A DNA stretch of 64,000 bases from Carboxylicivirga sediminis (GTDB taxonomy: Bacteria; Bacteroidota; Bacteroidia; Bacteroidales; Marinilabiliaceae), in contig NZ_JAGTAR010000030.1 in the NCBI RefSeq assembly GCF_018156225.1, positions 1-64,000 on the forward strand, written 5' to 3'. Shown here one piece after another: positions 37,685-45,253 of the stretch. The first letter of the stretch is position 1; every line of letters starts with the position of its first letter. Made by a program: the position numbers and the translations under genes. The notes below the pieces were generated by a model. That model was not told where the DNA came from. It saw nothing but the letters and a program-made list of their open reading frames with translations, and searched no databases.

Positions 37685-38239
37685 ATGCCAGAAATAAACG
37701 CTGATAATTGGGTGGAAGACCATGGCGACTATCTGTATAACTATGCTTTGGTGCGCGTTAGTAGACCGGAAGTGGCAGAAGATTTGGTGCAGGAAACGTT
37801 TTTAGCCGGTATAAGGTCTCTTGCCTCTTTTGAGCATAAGAGCAGTGTACAAACATGGCTGGTAGCCATCTTAAAAAGAAAGATAATTGACTACTATCGC
37901 AAACGTTCGGTAATCAGTGAGGAGTTTTACGTTGAAGAACGATTTGGGCCGAATGGAAACATGCAGGATCATTGGCTTGAAAAGCATGCGCCTGATCGAT
38001 GGCAGGTTAACAGTGATGAATTACTTGAGAATGATGAGTTGAAAAAAATCCTGCAGGCATGCATCAGACATTTGCCCGAAAAATGGGCATCCTGCTTTAT
38101 ACTGCGTGTTATGGAAGAAATGAAAGGTGAGGTGGTTTGTAAAGAATTAAATATTTCGCCGTCTAATATGTGGGTGATGTTGCACCGCGCAAGACTTCAA
38201 TTGCGTGATTGCCTCGAAAAAGGTTGGTTTAATCAGTAA
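37685..38239 (+). CDS. ECF-type sigma factor of the EKCG-peptide locus
   Basis: 184-residue sigma-70 family factor. Region 2: YNYALVRVSRPEVAEDLVQETFLAGIRSL and SVQTWLVAILKRKIIDYYRK. Region 4: IRHLPEKWASCFILRVMEEMKGEVVCKELNISPSNMWVMLHRARLQLRDCL, with a helix-turn-helix. It is followed after 9 bp by a zinc-finger anti-sigma gene, then by the DUF692/DUF2063/DoxX peptide-modification cluster. In Caulobacter an ECF factor (SigF) controls homologous bufferin genes, so a metal- or redox-responsive role here is a reasonable inference. Confidence 0.93.
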   Translation: MPEINADNWVEDHGDYLYNYALVRVSRPEVAEDLVQETFLAGIRSLASFEHKSSVQTWLVAILKRKIIDYYRKRSVISEEFYVEERFGPNGNMQDHWLEKHAPDRWQVNSDELLENDELKKILQACIRHLPEKWASCFILRVMEEMKGEVVCKELNISPSNMWVMLHRARLQLRDCLEKGWFNQ

Positions 38240-38248
38240 GACTATGGT

Positions 38249-38527
38249 ATGGAAACACAAGGAAAAATGATGATTACCTGTAAGGAAGCCACCTTTCTGA
38301 TTTCGAAAGAGCAACAAGATAAGTTAAGGTTGAGTGAACGATTTCAATTGAAGCTGCATTTGCTGATGTGTAAATATTGTCGGCGATTCTCAGCCCAAGT
38401 TAGTTTTATGACCAAGGCCATTGGACGAATGAAAAAACGTATAGAACAGCAAGGGGTAGAAGTTAAGCTAACCGATGAACAAAAACAGCGAATGAATAAG
38501 CGTTTAAACGATCTGAAAAATAATTGA
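38249..38527 (+). CDS. Small soluble zinc-finger anti-sigma factor
   Basis: 92 residues from the ATG at 38249; ATGs at 38267 and 38270 are alternatives. It contains C11 and the HxxxCxxC motif H37-LLM-C41-KY-C44 of zinc-dependent anti-sigma (ZAS) domains. No membrane segment is visible and the C-terminal half is very basic and helical. Being soluble, it could sense cytoplasmic metal or oxidant through the Zn-Cys site and release the sigma factor encoded 9 bp upstream. The assignment rests on motif and position. Confidence 0.75.
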   Translation: METQGKMMITCKEATFLISKEQQDKLRLSERFQLKLHLLMCKYCRRFSAQVSFMTKAIGRMKKRIEQQGVEVKLTDEQKQRMNKRLNDLKNN

Positions 38528-38534
38528 GGCTATT

Positions 38535-38563
38535 TGTAAGGATATAATTGGTAGTGCGTCTAA
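38535..38563 (+). promoter_or_regulatory. ECF-type promoter in front of the EKCG-repeat precursor gene
   Basis: TGTAAG (38535-38540), 16-bp spacer, CGTCTAA (38557-38563), 52 bp before the start codon. This resembles the ECF promoter form -35 TGTAAC/-10 CGTCTA seen in Bacteroidota. It starts 7 bp after the anti-sigma stop, so the peptide operon can be transcribed separately from its regulators. Confidence 0.55.
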
Positions 38564-38614
38564 CTTGACAAATAATAAAAGAAATGTATATCATTTACTA
38601 TTAATTATATCATT

Positions 38615-39058
38615 ATGAAAACGAAGAAAAACAATTCGAATGGTTTGCTCAAAACCGTAATTATTGGTGGAATGATTGCTGGCGCATCAAGCTTAAGTGC
38701 TAATGCCGAAAACTTGTTGAATTACGGTGATTTAGGCTCAGGAGCCGAGCTGAGAACGAACTTACTGGAGCAATACGGTTCACCGGTGCACACAGCTAAT
38801 TTGCCAGATACCTATAAATCGGGTGAAGCTAAATGCGGCGAAGGAAAATGTGGCGAAGGCAAGTGCGGTGAAGAAAAGAAAGCTGAAGGTACCAAAGAAG
38901 CCAAAAAAGCTGAGACCAAAACTACAGAGGCAAAGTGTGGAGAAGGTAAGTGTGGCGAAAAGAAAGGTGAAAAAGCCAAAACAACCACTAAAGAGGCTAA
39001 AAAGTCAGAAACAAAAACAACAGAAGGAAAGTGTGGTGAGGGGAAATGTGGAAGTTAA
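38615..39058 (+). CDS. HvfA/bufferin-like RiPP precursor with seven E[A/G]KCG motifs
   Basis: 147 residues. An N-terminal Sec-type signal (about 12-31, ending SANAEN) is followed by a 40-residue spacer, then a low-complexity region. All seven cysteines (74, 79, 84, 108, 113, 140, 145) lie in E[A/G]KCG pentapeptides arranged 3+2+2 and separated by Lys/Thr/Glu linkers. A 22-residue unit (93-114) recurs at 125-146. EGKCG repeats next to DUF692 and DUF2063 genes define the bufferin/Hvf precursors, whose cysteines are oxidised to copper-binding heterocycles. Export and metal binding here are inferred. Its own ECF promoter precedes it and a hairpin follows. Confidence 0.88.
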   Translation: MKTKKNNSNGLLKTVIIGGMIAGASSLSANAENLLNYGDLGSGAELRTNLLEQYGSPVHTANLPDTYKSGEAKCGEGKCGEGKCGEEKKAEGTKEAKKAETKTTEAKCGEGKCGEKKGEKAKTTTKEAKKSETKTTEGKCGEGKCGS

Positions 39059-39070
39059 TGCGAAAATGAT

Positions 39071-39104
39071 GCTGAGTAGTCTTTAAACAGGAAGCTTACT
39101 CAGC
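39071..39104 (+). promoter_or_regulatory. Intercistronic hairpin between precursor and oxygenase genes
   Basis: GCTGAGTA (39071-39078) and TACTCAGC (39097-39104) form a perfect 8-bp stem with an 18-nt loop, then only a weak T-rich stretch. It could partially terminate transcription or stabilise the upstream mRNA, giving more precursor than enzyme; inference. Confidence 0.45.
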
Positions 39105-39130
39105 TTGGTTATTAATTAGAAAGATTAGCA

Positions 39131-39970
39131 ATGAGATATCAGGTTGGAATGGGTTTTAGACGCGATTTTGCCGATGAATTCATCGATAATGAAGCTTTTA
39201 AGCCAGATTTTATAGAGTTGGCTCCCGAGAACTGGATAGGCATGGGTGGCTACTGGAAGAAAAAACTGGATGCTGTGGCCGGTCGCTATCCTGTAACTTG
39301 TCATGGTTTGTCATTGTCTATTGGTAGTCCGGATGACCTTGATTGGACATTCCTGAAGCAGCTTAAGGAGTTCCTTAAGCGATACAATGTTTCTATCTAC
39401 TCGGAGCACCTTTCATTTGCCAAAGCCGATAATGCCCATTTGTATGATTTATTGCCGATTCCTTTCAGAGACGATGCTATCAAGCACATTGTAAAGCGTA
39501 TTAAGATGGTGCAAGATTACCTGGAGCGTCCGCTCGTGTTGGAGAATGTATCATACTATACTTCTGTGGCTGCACAAATGACCGAACAAGAATTTGTAAG
39601 TAGAGTAGTTGAAGAATCAGGATGTCAGCTGCTGCTGGATGTAAATAATGTGTATGTCAATGCCTTCAATCATGGCTACAACGCAGAGGAGTTCATCTCA
39701 CAATTACCCCTCGATAAGGTGGCTTACATCCATATGGCTGGTCATGACAAGGTGAGTGATGATTTGATTATTGACACACATGGTCAGGCAATTATAGATC
39801 CTGTATATACACTTTTTGAGTATACAGTGAAGCTACTAAATAAGCCTGTGCCGGTATTGTTAGAGCGTGATTTTAACATTCCTGAAACTCAGGAACTAAT
39901 AGGAGAGATGGAGCGGCTAAAGGGTATCGTTAAAAAAATATGGGAGGTTGAGCATGTTATTGAAAGCTGA
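39131..39970 (+). CDS. DUF692 multinuclear non-heme iron oxidative enzyme (MNIO), HvfB/BufB-like
   Basis: 279-residue TIM-barrel enzyme of the MNIO family (MbnB, TglH, BufB, HvfB). Candidate metal ligands appear in the expected order: HGLSLSIGSPDDLD, YSEHLSF, VLENVSYY, LLLDVNNVYVNAFNHG, YIHMAGH, DTHGQAI and LLERDFN. The start MRYQVGMGFRRDF and PDFIELAPENWIGMGGYW match DUF692. Members use two to three irons and O2 to oxidise cysteines in a precursor peptide, for example to 5-thiooxazole in bufferins. It follows the EKCG precursor and overlaps the DUF2063 partner by 17 bp, so its substrate is almost certainly that peptide. Confidence 0.93.
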   Translation: MRYQVGMGFRRDFADEFIDNEAFKPDFIELAPENWIGMGGYWKKKLDAVAGRYPVTCHGLSLSIGSPDDLDWTFLKQLKEFLKRYNVSIYSEHLSFAKADNAHLYDLLPIPFRDDAIKHIVKRIKMVQDYLERPLVLENVSYYTSVAAQMTEQEFVSRVVEESGCQLLLDVNNVYVNAFNHGYNAEEFISQLPLDKVAYIHMAGHDKVSDDLIIDTHGQAIIDPVYTLFEYTVKLLNKPVPVLLERDFNIPETQELIGEMERLKGIVKKIWEVEHVIES

Positions 39971-40700
39971 TACACGGAAAATACAGGAGCAATTTGGTGC
40001 TGTGTGTCGTAAGCAGAATATTGTAAAACTCCAACTCAGTCGCCCGGAGGCTTTAGTGCACTATCAGCGCTTAATTCGGAATATCTTTAATAATACGCTT
40101 ATAACAGCCTTCCCGATTACCAATGAATGGTTAACTGTTGATGATTGGCAGTACCTGGTGAGCGAGTTTATGGCGAAACATGCTGCGCAAACACCTGCGG
40201 TATGGCAGATGCCCCGTGAGTTTGTTGAATTTGTGACTGAAAATATCTATGCTGCAACACTCAATAAACCCGCCCTTAATGATTTATTATGGCTTGAGTG
40301 GTACGAGATTGAGGTACATACTATGCGCGATGTGGAGGAACCTCCTATCATGAAAACTATTTATCAGCTCAATGATTCTCTAATAATGAATCCTTACCAT
40401 CGGATAATCAACCTGACATATCCGGTGCATAAAATGCATGCTGATGAAGCTGCTGCTGAGCCTGGGGATTATTATGTTCTGACTTATAGGGTGATGGATT
40501 CGGGAGATGTGCGATTTATAGAAATATCTCCTGTTCATGTATTTATCTTGCAAAATATCATTGAAGGTCCGCAAAGCCTTCCTGAAATAGTGCCGGGTGT
40601 TCTTTCGCAATTTAATTTTGATAATGAAGAAGCCATTCAAAAATATCTTGCATTTTTTTGCTCGGATTTAGTTGACAAAAAAATATTAATTATAACTTAG
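39954..40700 (+). CDS. DUF2063/HvfC-BufC-type peptide-modification partner
   Basis: 248 residues from the ATG at 39954, with GGGAGG 6 bp upstream inside the end of the oxygenase gene; TTG at 39948 is a weaker start. The N-terminal half fits the DUF2063 helical domain (HYQRLIRNIFNNTLITAFPITNEWL, EFMAKHAAQTP, LLWLEWYEIEV). The C-terminal half fits the HvfC C-terminal domain (LIMNPYHRIINLTYPVHKM, YYVLTYRV...VRFIEISPVHVFIL). These proteins bind the precursor and form an obligate complex with the DUF692 enzyme. The 17-bp overlap suggests coupled synthesis in equal amounts. Confidence 0.88.
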   Translation: MLLKADTRKIQEQFGAVCRKQNIVKLQLSRPEALVHYQRLIRNIFNNTLITAFPITNEWLTVDDWQYLVSEFMAKHAAQTPAVWQMPREFVEFVTENIYAATLNKPALNDLLWLEWYEIEVHTMRDVEEPPIMKTIYQLNDSLIMNPYHRIINLTYPVHKMHADEAAAEPGDYYVLTYRVMDSGDVRFIEISPVHVFILQNIIEGPQSLPEIVPGVLSQFNFDNEEAIQKYLAFFCSDLVDKKILIIT

Positions 40701-40760
40701 GCAGTGAATTAATCGCCAAACTCGCCCCTCCTTTATCGTTTATTAACTAAATCCAATTAA

Positions 40761-41198
40761 ATGAAAGATGTAATTAAATTTATTAACAATGCAGCTGAAC
40801 GAACGGGTGACTGGGCCTTACTGGCTATGCGCCTGACACTTGCTTTTGGTTTGTTTGAGCCGGCTGTTAAAAAGTTTGAAAACATACGAGGTACAGCTGA
40901 GTGGTTTGCTTCGCTGCATTTTCCGCTGCCTACAGTTAGTGTATTGCTGGCAGCAACTGTTGAGTTTGCTGGTTTTTTTCTGTTAATGTTAGGATTATTA
41001 ACGAGATACATTACAATACCTTTAATGTTTGTGATGCTCATGGCTATTCTGATGGTGCATTTGGGTAACGGTTTCTCTTCGGCTGATAATGGCATTGAAA
41101 TTCCGTTTTATTACCTGGTAATGTTATTCCTGATATTTAGTAAAGGGCCTGGGCGCTTTAGTATTGATGAAGCAGTTGTAAACAAAATCTCAAAATAA
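40761..41198 (+). CDS. DoxX family membrane protein, HvfD/BufD-like
   Basis: 145 residues with four membrane helices. It begins ERTGDWALLAMRLTLAFGLFEPAVKKFENI and contains VLLAATVEFAGFFLLMLGLLTRY, the DoxX signature. DoxX proteins regularly close bufferin/Hvf operons (HvfD/BufD), where a role in transport or quinone-linked re-oxidation has been suggested but not settled. Located 60 bp after the DUF2063 gene with no terminator between, it is taken as the last gene of the peptide operon, which ends at the terminator at 41201. Confidence 0.88.
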   Translation: MKDVIKFINNAAERTGDWALLAMRLTLAFGLFEPAVKKFENIRGTAEWFASLHFPLPTVSVLLAATVEFAGFFLLMLGLLTRYITIPLMFVMLMAILMVHLGNGFSSADNGIEIPFYYLVMLFLIFSKGPGRFSIDEAVVNKISK

Positions 41199-41200
41199 AA

Positions 41201-41239
41201 AAAAGAGGGTAGTCATTAATGATTACCCTCTTTTTTTTT
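41201..41239. terminator. Bidirectional terminator of the peptide operon and the tRNA operon
   Basis: AAAGAGGGTA (41202-41211) pairs with TACCCTCTTT (41224-41233) and the stem continues inward through TCAT/ATGA. Long A and T runs flank both sides, serving the DoxX gene on the plus strand and the tRNAs on the minus strand. Confidence 0.92.
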
Positions 41240-41240
41240 G

Positions 41241-41312
41241 AGCCAATGACGAGAATTGAACTCGTGACCTCTTCCTTACCAAGGAAGCGCTCTACCCCTG
41301 AGCTACATCGGC
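41241..41312 (-). tRNA. tRNA-Thr (GGT)
   Basis: 72-nt cloverleaf without encoded CCA. The acceptor stem GCCGATG/CATTGGC has one G-T pair, the D-arm reads TAGCTCAGGGGTAGAGC, and the anticodon loop TTGGTAA gives GGT (plus-strand 41278-41280). The T-arm contains GAGTTCAATTCTC. Located 58 nt after tRNA-Gly in the same transcript. Confidence 0.95.
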
Positions 41313-41370
41313 AAACTAAAATTGAATCGACCGCAGAATCACATCCAATTTTAATTACTATTAAACCCTG

Positions 41371-41443
<73 letters not shown>

Positions 41444-41488
41444 GTTGCCTGTTCGTTTAACAGGTGGCTGTTTTTCTCAACAGCGCTG

Positions 41489-41519
41489 CAAAAGTAAAAC
41501 TTTTTCTAAAGTTCACAAA
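41489..41519 (-). promoter_or_regulatory. Promoter of the tRNA-Gly/tRNA-Thr operon
   Basis: Minus strand TTTG (41519-41516), 19-bp spacer, TACTTTTG (41496-41489): a full match to the Bacteroidota consensus TTTG-N19-TAnnTTTG, 46 bp upstream of tRNA-Gly. Confidence 0.82.
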
Positions 41520-41731
41520 TCTCAAAAGGCATTTTTTTACACTTGACTGCACTTTTCTTTAGTTGCGATATTGCCCACCCATCAAGGGGTGTGTCGATTT
41601 GTGATGTTATTTGCCGAAATATCAGCTAAAAGAGTAAATGAAGGAACATTTAGTTACCCTTTCAGAACAAATGAACGAAGCACCTAAGAAAGCGCCATTG
41701 TAATTTTGTAGCATAACTTATTTAGATAATA

Positions 41732-43987
41732 ATGAGCAAAACGTTATTTACACTCTCACTAATTCTTTTATTAATTGGCTGTCAAAATAGCACCATAGTT
41801 GATAAGTATGCGATTATTCCACAGCCTAACTCAATAAGCTATAACGATGATTTTTTATCAATCAATCATGGTATTGCCATTGAAAGCAATTATCCGGATG
41901 GAATGGAATTGATAGAATTGCTGAAAAAACAATCCAATAAACCAGGATTGACCTTCGATAGCCAGGGAGCCACTCCTTTTTTGTTAGTATATAATCCCGA
42001 TTTGGATGAAGAAGCGTATCAATTGCAAATCAAAACAGATAGAATAGTAATATATAGTTCATCAAAAGCCGGGTGGATAAATGGCTATCAATCTTTTTTG
42101 CAAATGTGGCCTGTTGGTGAATACGATAATATTCAGATTAGATGCGGCGAAATTAATGATATGCCAAGATTTGCCTATCGTGGATTGCACCTTGATGTAT
42201 CGCGCCACTTTTTTACCCTGGATGAAGTAAAGGCATTAGTTGATCAGATGGTATACTACAAACTCAATAAGCTACACCTGCACTTAACAGATGATCAGGG
42301 CTGGCGTATTGAAATAGAAAAATACCCTTTACTGACAGAAAATGGAGCCTGGCGCGAGCATAATAATCAGGATAGTCTTTGTCTGGAGCGCTCAATTGAC
42401 GATGCAACCTTTGCTATACCCGATCATTACTATGCCATCAAAGAGGGGAAAAAACTATATGGCGGTTTTTATACAAAGGCCGATTTGAAACACTTGATTG
42501 ATTATTGCGCTCAACGAAATATTGAAATAATTCCTGAGATTGATGTGCCTGGGCATTTTAAGGCGGCTATTGAAAATTACCCTCACCTGTCATGTACAGG
42601 CAAAGCCGGATGGGGTGCGCATTTTTCTTACCCTGCTTGTCTGGGCAAAGCATCAACTTACACCTTTATTGAGGATGTTTTAACTGAGGTGGCCGAATTA
42701 TTTCCATCAGAATACATCCACATTGGAGGTGATGAGGTGAATAAGGATGAGTGGAAAAAGTGTCCAAGTTGTCAGGCTGCTATCAAAAAATTAAAATTAA
42801 AGGATGAACACGAATTGCAATCGCATTTTAATCATGAGATAGAAGACTTTTTAGCTTCGAAAGGTAAAAAACTATTAGGCTGGGACGAAATTGTGGAAGG
42901 TGGTTTGAGCGATAACGCAACCGTTATGTGGTGGCGCAACTGGGCACCTAACACCATTCGTGATGCCGCTAAAGGTGGTAATGATATCATTGTAACCCCT
43001 GATTTTGAGTACTATTTCGATTTTCCATACTCAGCAACGCCTACCAGCAAGGTTTATAATTTTGAGCCGGTGCCCGATGATTTTACGGTTGATATGGCAA
43101 ACAGGATTATTGGTGTGCAGGGTAACGTGTGGACGGAGCGTATTCCAAATACCAAGCGATTGGCCTACCAGGTGCTGCCACGTATGTTGGCGATGGCCGA
43201 GTCCGGGTGGACCAATCAGGAGTTGAAAAATTTTGAGGCGTTTGAGGAGAGGTTAAAAAGCCATTATACTTATTTCGAATCGCAAGGGCTGTTTTATCAC
43301 TTGCCTGAAATTACCGGTTTTGAGGATAAGACTGTGTTTACCAATGTTTCATCATTTCAGCTAACTATACCTGATAGCGAAATAGAGGTGTATTATACAT
43401 TAGATGGAACAGCACCCGACCGCCAAAGTATTAAGTATACAGGTGCTATTGAAATTGACAAGTCGTGCACCATCAGGTTTAGAGCCTATAAAGGGAAGGT
43501 GTTTAGTAAAATTTACAGTGCTGATTACATTAAGCAAAGCCCGGCACAACCGGTTGTTGTTGATGCGAAATCAGGTCTTAAAAGAAGGTTTTATAAGGGG
43601 CGTTATTGGAAAAGTAAAGATGTGCCAGTTGGCAAGAGTGCTGATGCCGAAGTTGTGGTTGCTGATTTTGGTTTAGGTCAGTACGATGGGCAGGAGAACT
43701 ATGCCTTGGTATTTGACGGCTATTTTAAGGCTTCCTTCGATGGGGTTTATACTTTTTATACCAAGTCCGACGACGGCGATCAGCTTTTTATACATGAGCA
43801 ATTGGTTGTTGATAATGATCCCAGTCATGGGCCGCGCGGACGAAAAGGAGCTATTGCTTTAAAAGCAGGATTGCATCCTTTACGTCTGATATATTGTCAG
43901 ATTGGAGGAGGAGCTTTGCAAGAGGTGTATGTTCAGGTGCCTGGTCAGAAGAAAAGGAAAGTAACCTCAGATGAGCTTTTTAATTAA
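41732..43987 (+). CDS. GH20 beta-N-acetylhexosaminidase lipoprotein with PA14-like domain
   Basis: 751 residues with lipobox LIGC (Cys near 17). Residues 25-145 form the GH20 N-terminal domain (YAIIPQPNSISYNDD). The catalytic barrel starts FAYRGLHLDVSRHFF and holds the Asp334-Glu335 pair in EYIHIGGDEVNKDEW. After the barrel comes a chitobiase-type C-terminal beta domain (IEVYYTLDGTAPDRQSIKY). A PA14-like module follows (residues 615-745; FKASFDGVYTFYTKSDDGDQLFIHEQLVVDN). It releases terminal GlcNAc/GalNAc from glycans at the cell surface or periplasm. First gene of a cluster with a CBM9-like lipoprotein and a fucosidase. TAATTTTG at 41701-41708 is a likely -7 box. Confidence 0.94.
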   Translation: MSKTLFTLSLILLLIGCQNSTIVDKYAIIPQPNSISYNDDFLSINHGIAIESNYPDGMELIELLKKQSNKPGLTFDSQGATPFLLVYNPDLDEEAYQLQIKTDRIVIYSSSKAGWINGYQSFLQMWPVGEYDNIQIRCGEINDMPRFAYRGLHLDVSRHFFTLDEVKALVDQMVYYKLNKLHLHLTDDQGWRIEIEKYPLLTENGAWREHNNQDSLCLERSIDDATFAIPDHYYAIKEGKKLYGGFYTKADLKHLIDYCAQRNIEIIPEIDVPGHFKAAIENYPHLSCTGKAGWGAHFSYPACLGKASTYTFIEDVLTEVAELFPSEYIHIGGDEVNKDEWKKCPSCQAAIKKLKLKDEHELQSHFNHEIEDFLASKGKKLLGWDEIVEGGLSDNATVMWWRNWAPNTIRDAAKGGNDIIVTPDFEYYFDFPYSATPTSKVYNFEPVPDDFTVDMANRIIGVQGNVWTERIPNTKRLAYQVLPRMLAMAESGWTNQELKNFEAFEERLKSHYTYFESQGLFYHLPEITGFEDKTVFTNVSSFQLTIPDSEIEVYYTLDGTAPDRQSIKYTGAIEIDKSCTIRFRAYKGKVFSKIYSADYIKQSPAQPVVVDAKSGLKRRFYKGRYWKSKDVPVGKSADAEVVVADFGLGQYDGQENYALVFDGYFKASFDGVYTFYTKSDDGDQLFIHEQLVVDNDPSHGPRGRKGAIALKAGLHPLRLIYCQIGGGALQEVYVQVPGQKKRKVTSDELFN

Positions 43988-44061
43988 CACGAAAGAACAA
44001 ATAGGATAAATATAAATTTCTCTTGACTGTTATCGGGTGAACAAGAGAAAAAAATAAGAGG

Positions 44062-45159
44062 ATGAAGAGATTAATACCAATATTGTTGATTGTGATTGTG
44101 GCGGCCTGCCAATCAGCGCCACCTAAGGATGTTGGACAGCTGAATTTGCCGGCCTTTGCACCCAGACATTATATTTGCTATCGTGCATCAGAGCCACTGA
44201 ATATAGATGGTGAGTTGAATGAAGCGGCCTGGCAAAATGCGCCCTGGACAGATTTATTTGTAGATATAGAAGGGGATAAAAAGTCGGCACCCGCCTTGTC
44301 GACAAGGGCCAAAATGCTCTGGGATGATGAGTATCTTTACATTGGCGCTTACCTTGAAGAACCACATTTATGTGCCAGCTTAACAGAACGTGATGCTGTG
44401 ATTTTTTATGATAATGATTTTGAGGTGTTTATCGATCCTAATGGAGATACGCATGGTTACTATGAGTTTGAAATGAATGCATTTAACACTGTTTGGGATC
44501 TGCTTTTAGTGAAACCATATCGCGATGGTGGACCGCCAATCAATAACTGGGACATTAACGGCCTTAAGTCTGCTGTTAGCTTGAAAGGTACCATTAATCA
44601 GCCCGATGATATCGATGAAGGCTGGTTTGTTGAATTGGCATTCCCACTGGATGTATTACGTGAGTATTGTGGAGGTGTGGATGCTAAAGCAGGTAATCAG
44701 TGGCGTATTAATTTCAGCCGAGTACAATGGCAATATGATGTGATTGAAGGTCAGTATAAAAAGAAAATAAATCCTGAAACAGGAAAACACTACCATGAAG
44801 ATAACTGGGTGTGGTCGCCGCAAGGAGTTATTGATATGCATCGTCCTGAAACATGGGGATTCTTACAATTTTCTGATGTTGTTGCCGGTGAAGGTGAAGA
44901 AGCTTTTGTATTCAACCAGGATGAGTTGGTTAAGTGGGAACTTTATACCATCTATCACGCTCAACGCTTGTTTAAAAACCATACAGGGGCATACGCCAAA
45001 TCAGTCCATGAGTTATCGGCCGTGCACTTGCCAGAGCTCCAATATGTCAATAAAATAGCTACAACAGGTTCTTTGTTTGAGGCGGAAGCATCTCGCGCAG
45101 AAAGTGAATTTAACTGGCACATTAATAATGAGGGGCGTACCTGGAAAATGAAAAAGTAG
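44062..45159 (+). CDS. CBM9-like carbohydrate-binding lipoprotein
   Basis: 365 residues with lipobox AAC (Cys near 16). From residue 42 it reads ASEPLNIDGELNEAAWQNAPWTDLFVDIEG, then TRAKMLWDDEYLYIGAYLEEPHL, DNDFEVFIDPNGDTHGYYEFEMNAFNTVWDLLL and GWFVELAFPLDVL, the signature of family 9 carbohydrate-binding domains found in many Bacteroidota lipoproteins. About 90 further residues have no recognised motif. It lies 74 bp after the GH20 gene and 94 bp before the fucosidase, so a glycan-capture role is inferred. Confidence 0.85.
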   Translation: MKRLIPILLIVIVAACQSAPPKDVGQLNLPAFAPRHYICYRASEPLNIDGELNEAAWQNAPWTDLFVDIEGDKKSAPALSTRAKMLWDDEYLYIGAYLEEPHLCASLTERDAVIFYDNDFEVFIDPNGDTHGYYEFEMNAFNTVWDLLLVKPYRDGGPPINNWDINGLKSAVSLKGTINQPDDIDEGWFVELAFPLDVLREYCGGVDAKAGNQWRINFSRVQWQYDVIEGQYKKKINPETGKHYHEDNWVWSPQGVIDMHRPETWGFLQFSDVVAGEGEEAFVFNQDELVKWELYTIYHAQRLFKNHTGAYAKSVHELSAVHLPELQYVNKIATTGSLFEAEASRAESEFNWHINNEGRTWKMKK

Positions 45160-45253
45160 AACAAGATTATTGCACCTTGCCTGTTAGGTCATATAAATGG
45201 TTTACGGGTATTGTGGCAATCGACTAATAAGCTGAAAGTATAAATTTAAGTAT

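Noticed and set aside
38615-39058. Reading the Cys-rich protein as a plain metallothionein
   Set aside because: All cysteines lie in E[A/G]KCG pentapeptides, the protein is secreted, and DUF692/DUF2063 genes follow at once, which fits a modified peptide better.
38823-39086. 87-codon frame overlapping the EKCG precursor in another frame
   Set aside because: Lys/Val-rich shadow created by the repeat codons, with no start context; the in-frame reading has a signal peptide and the motif repeats.
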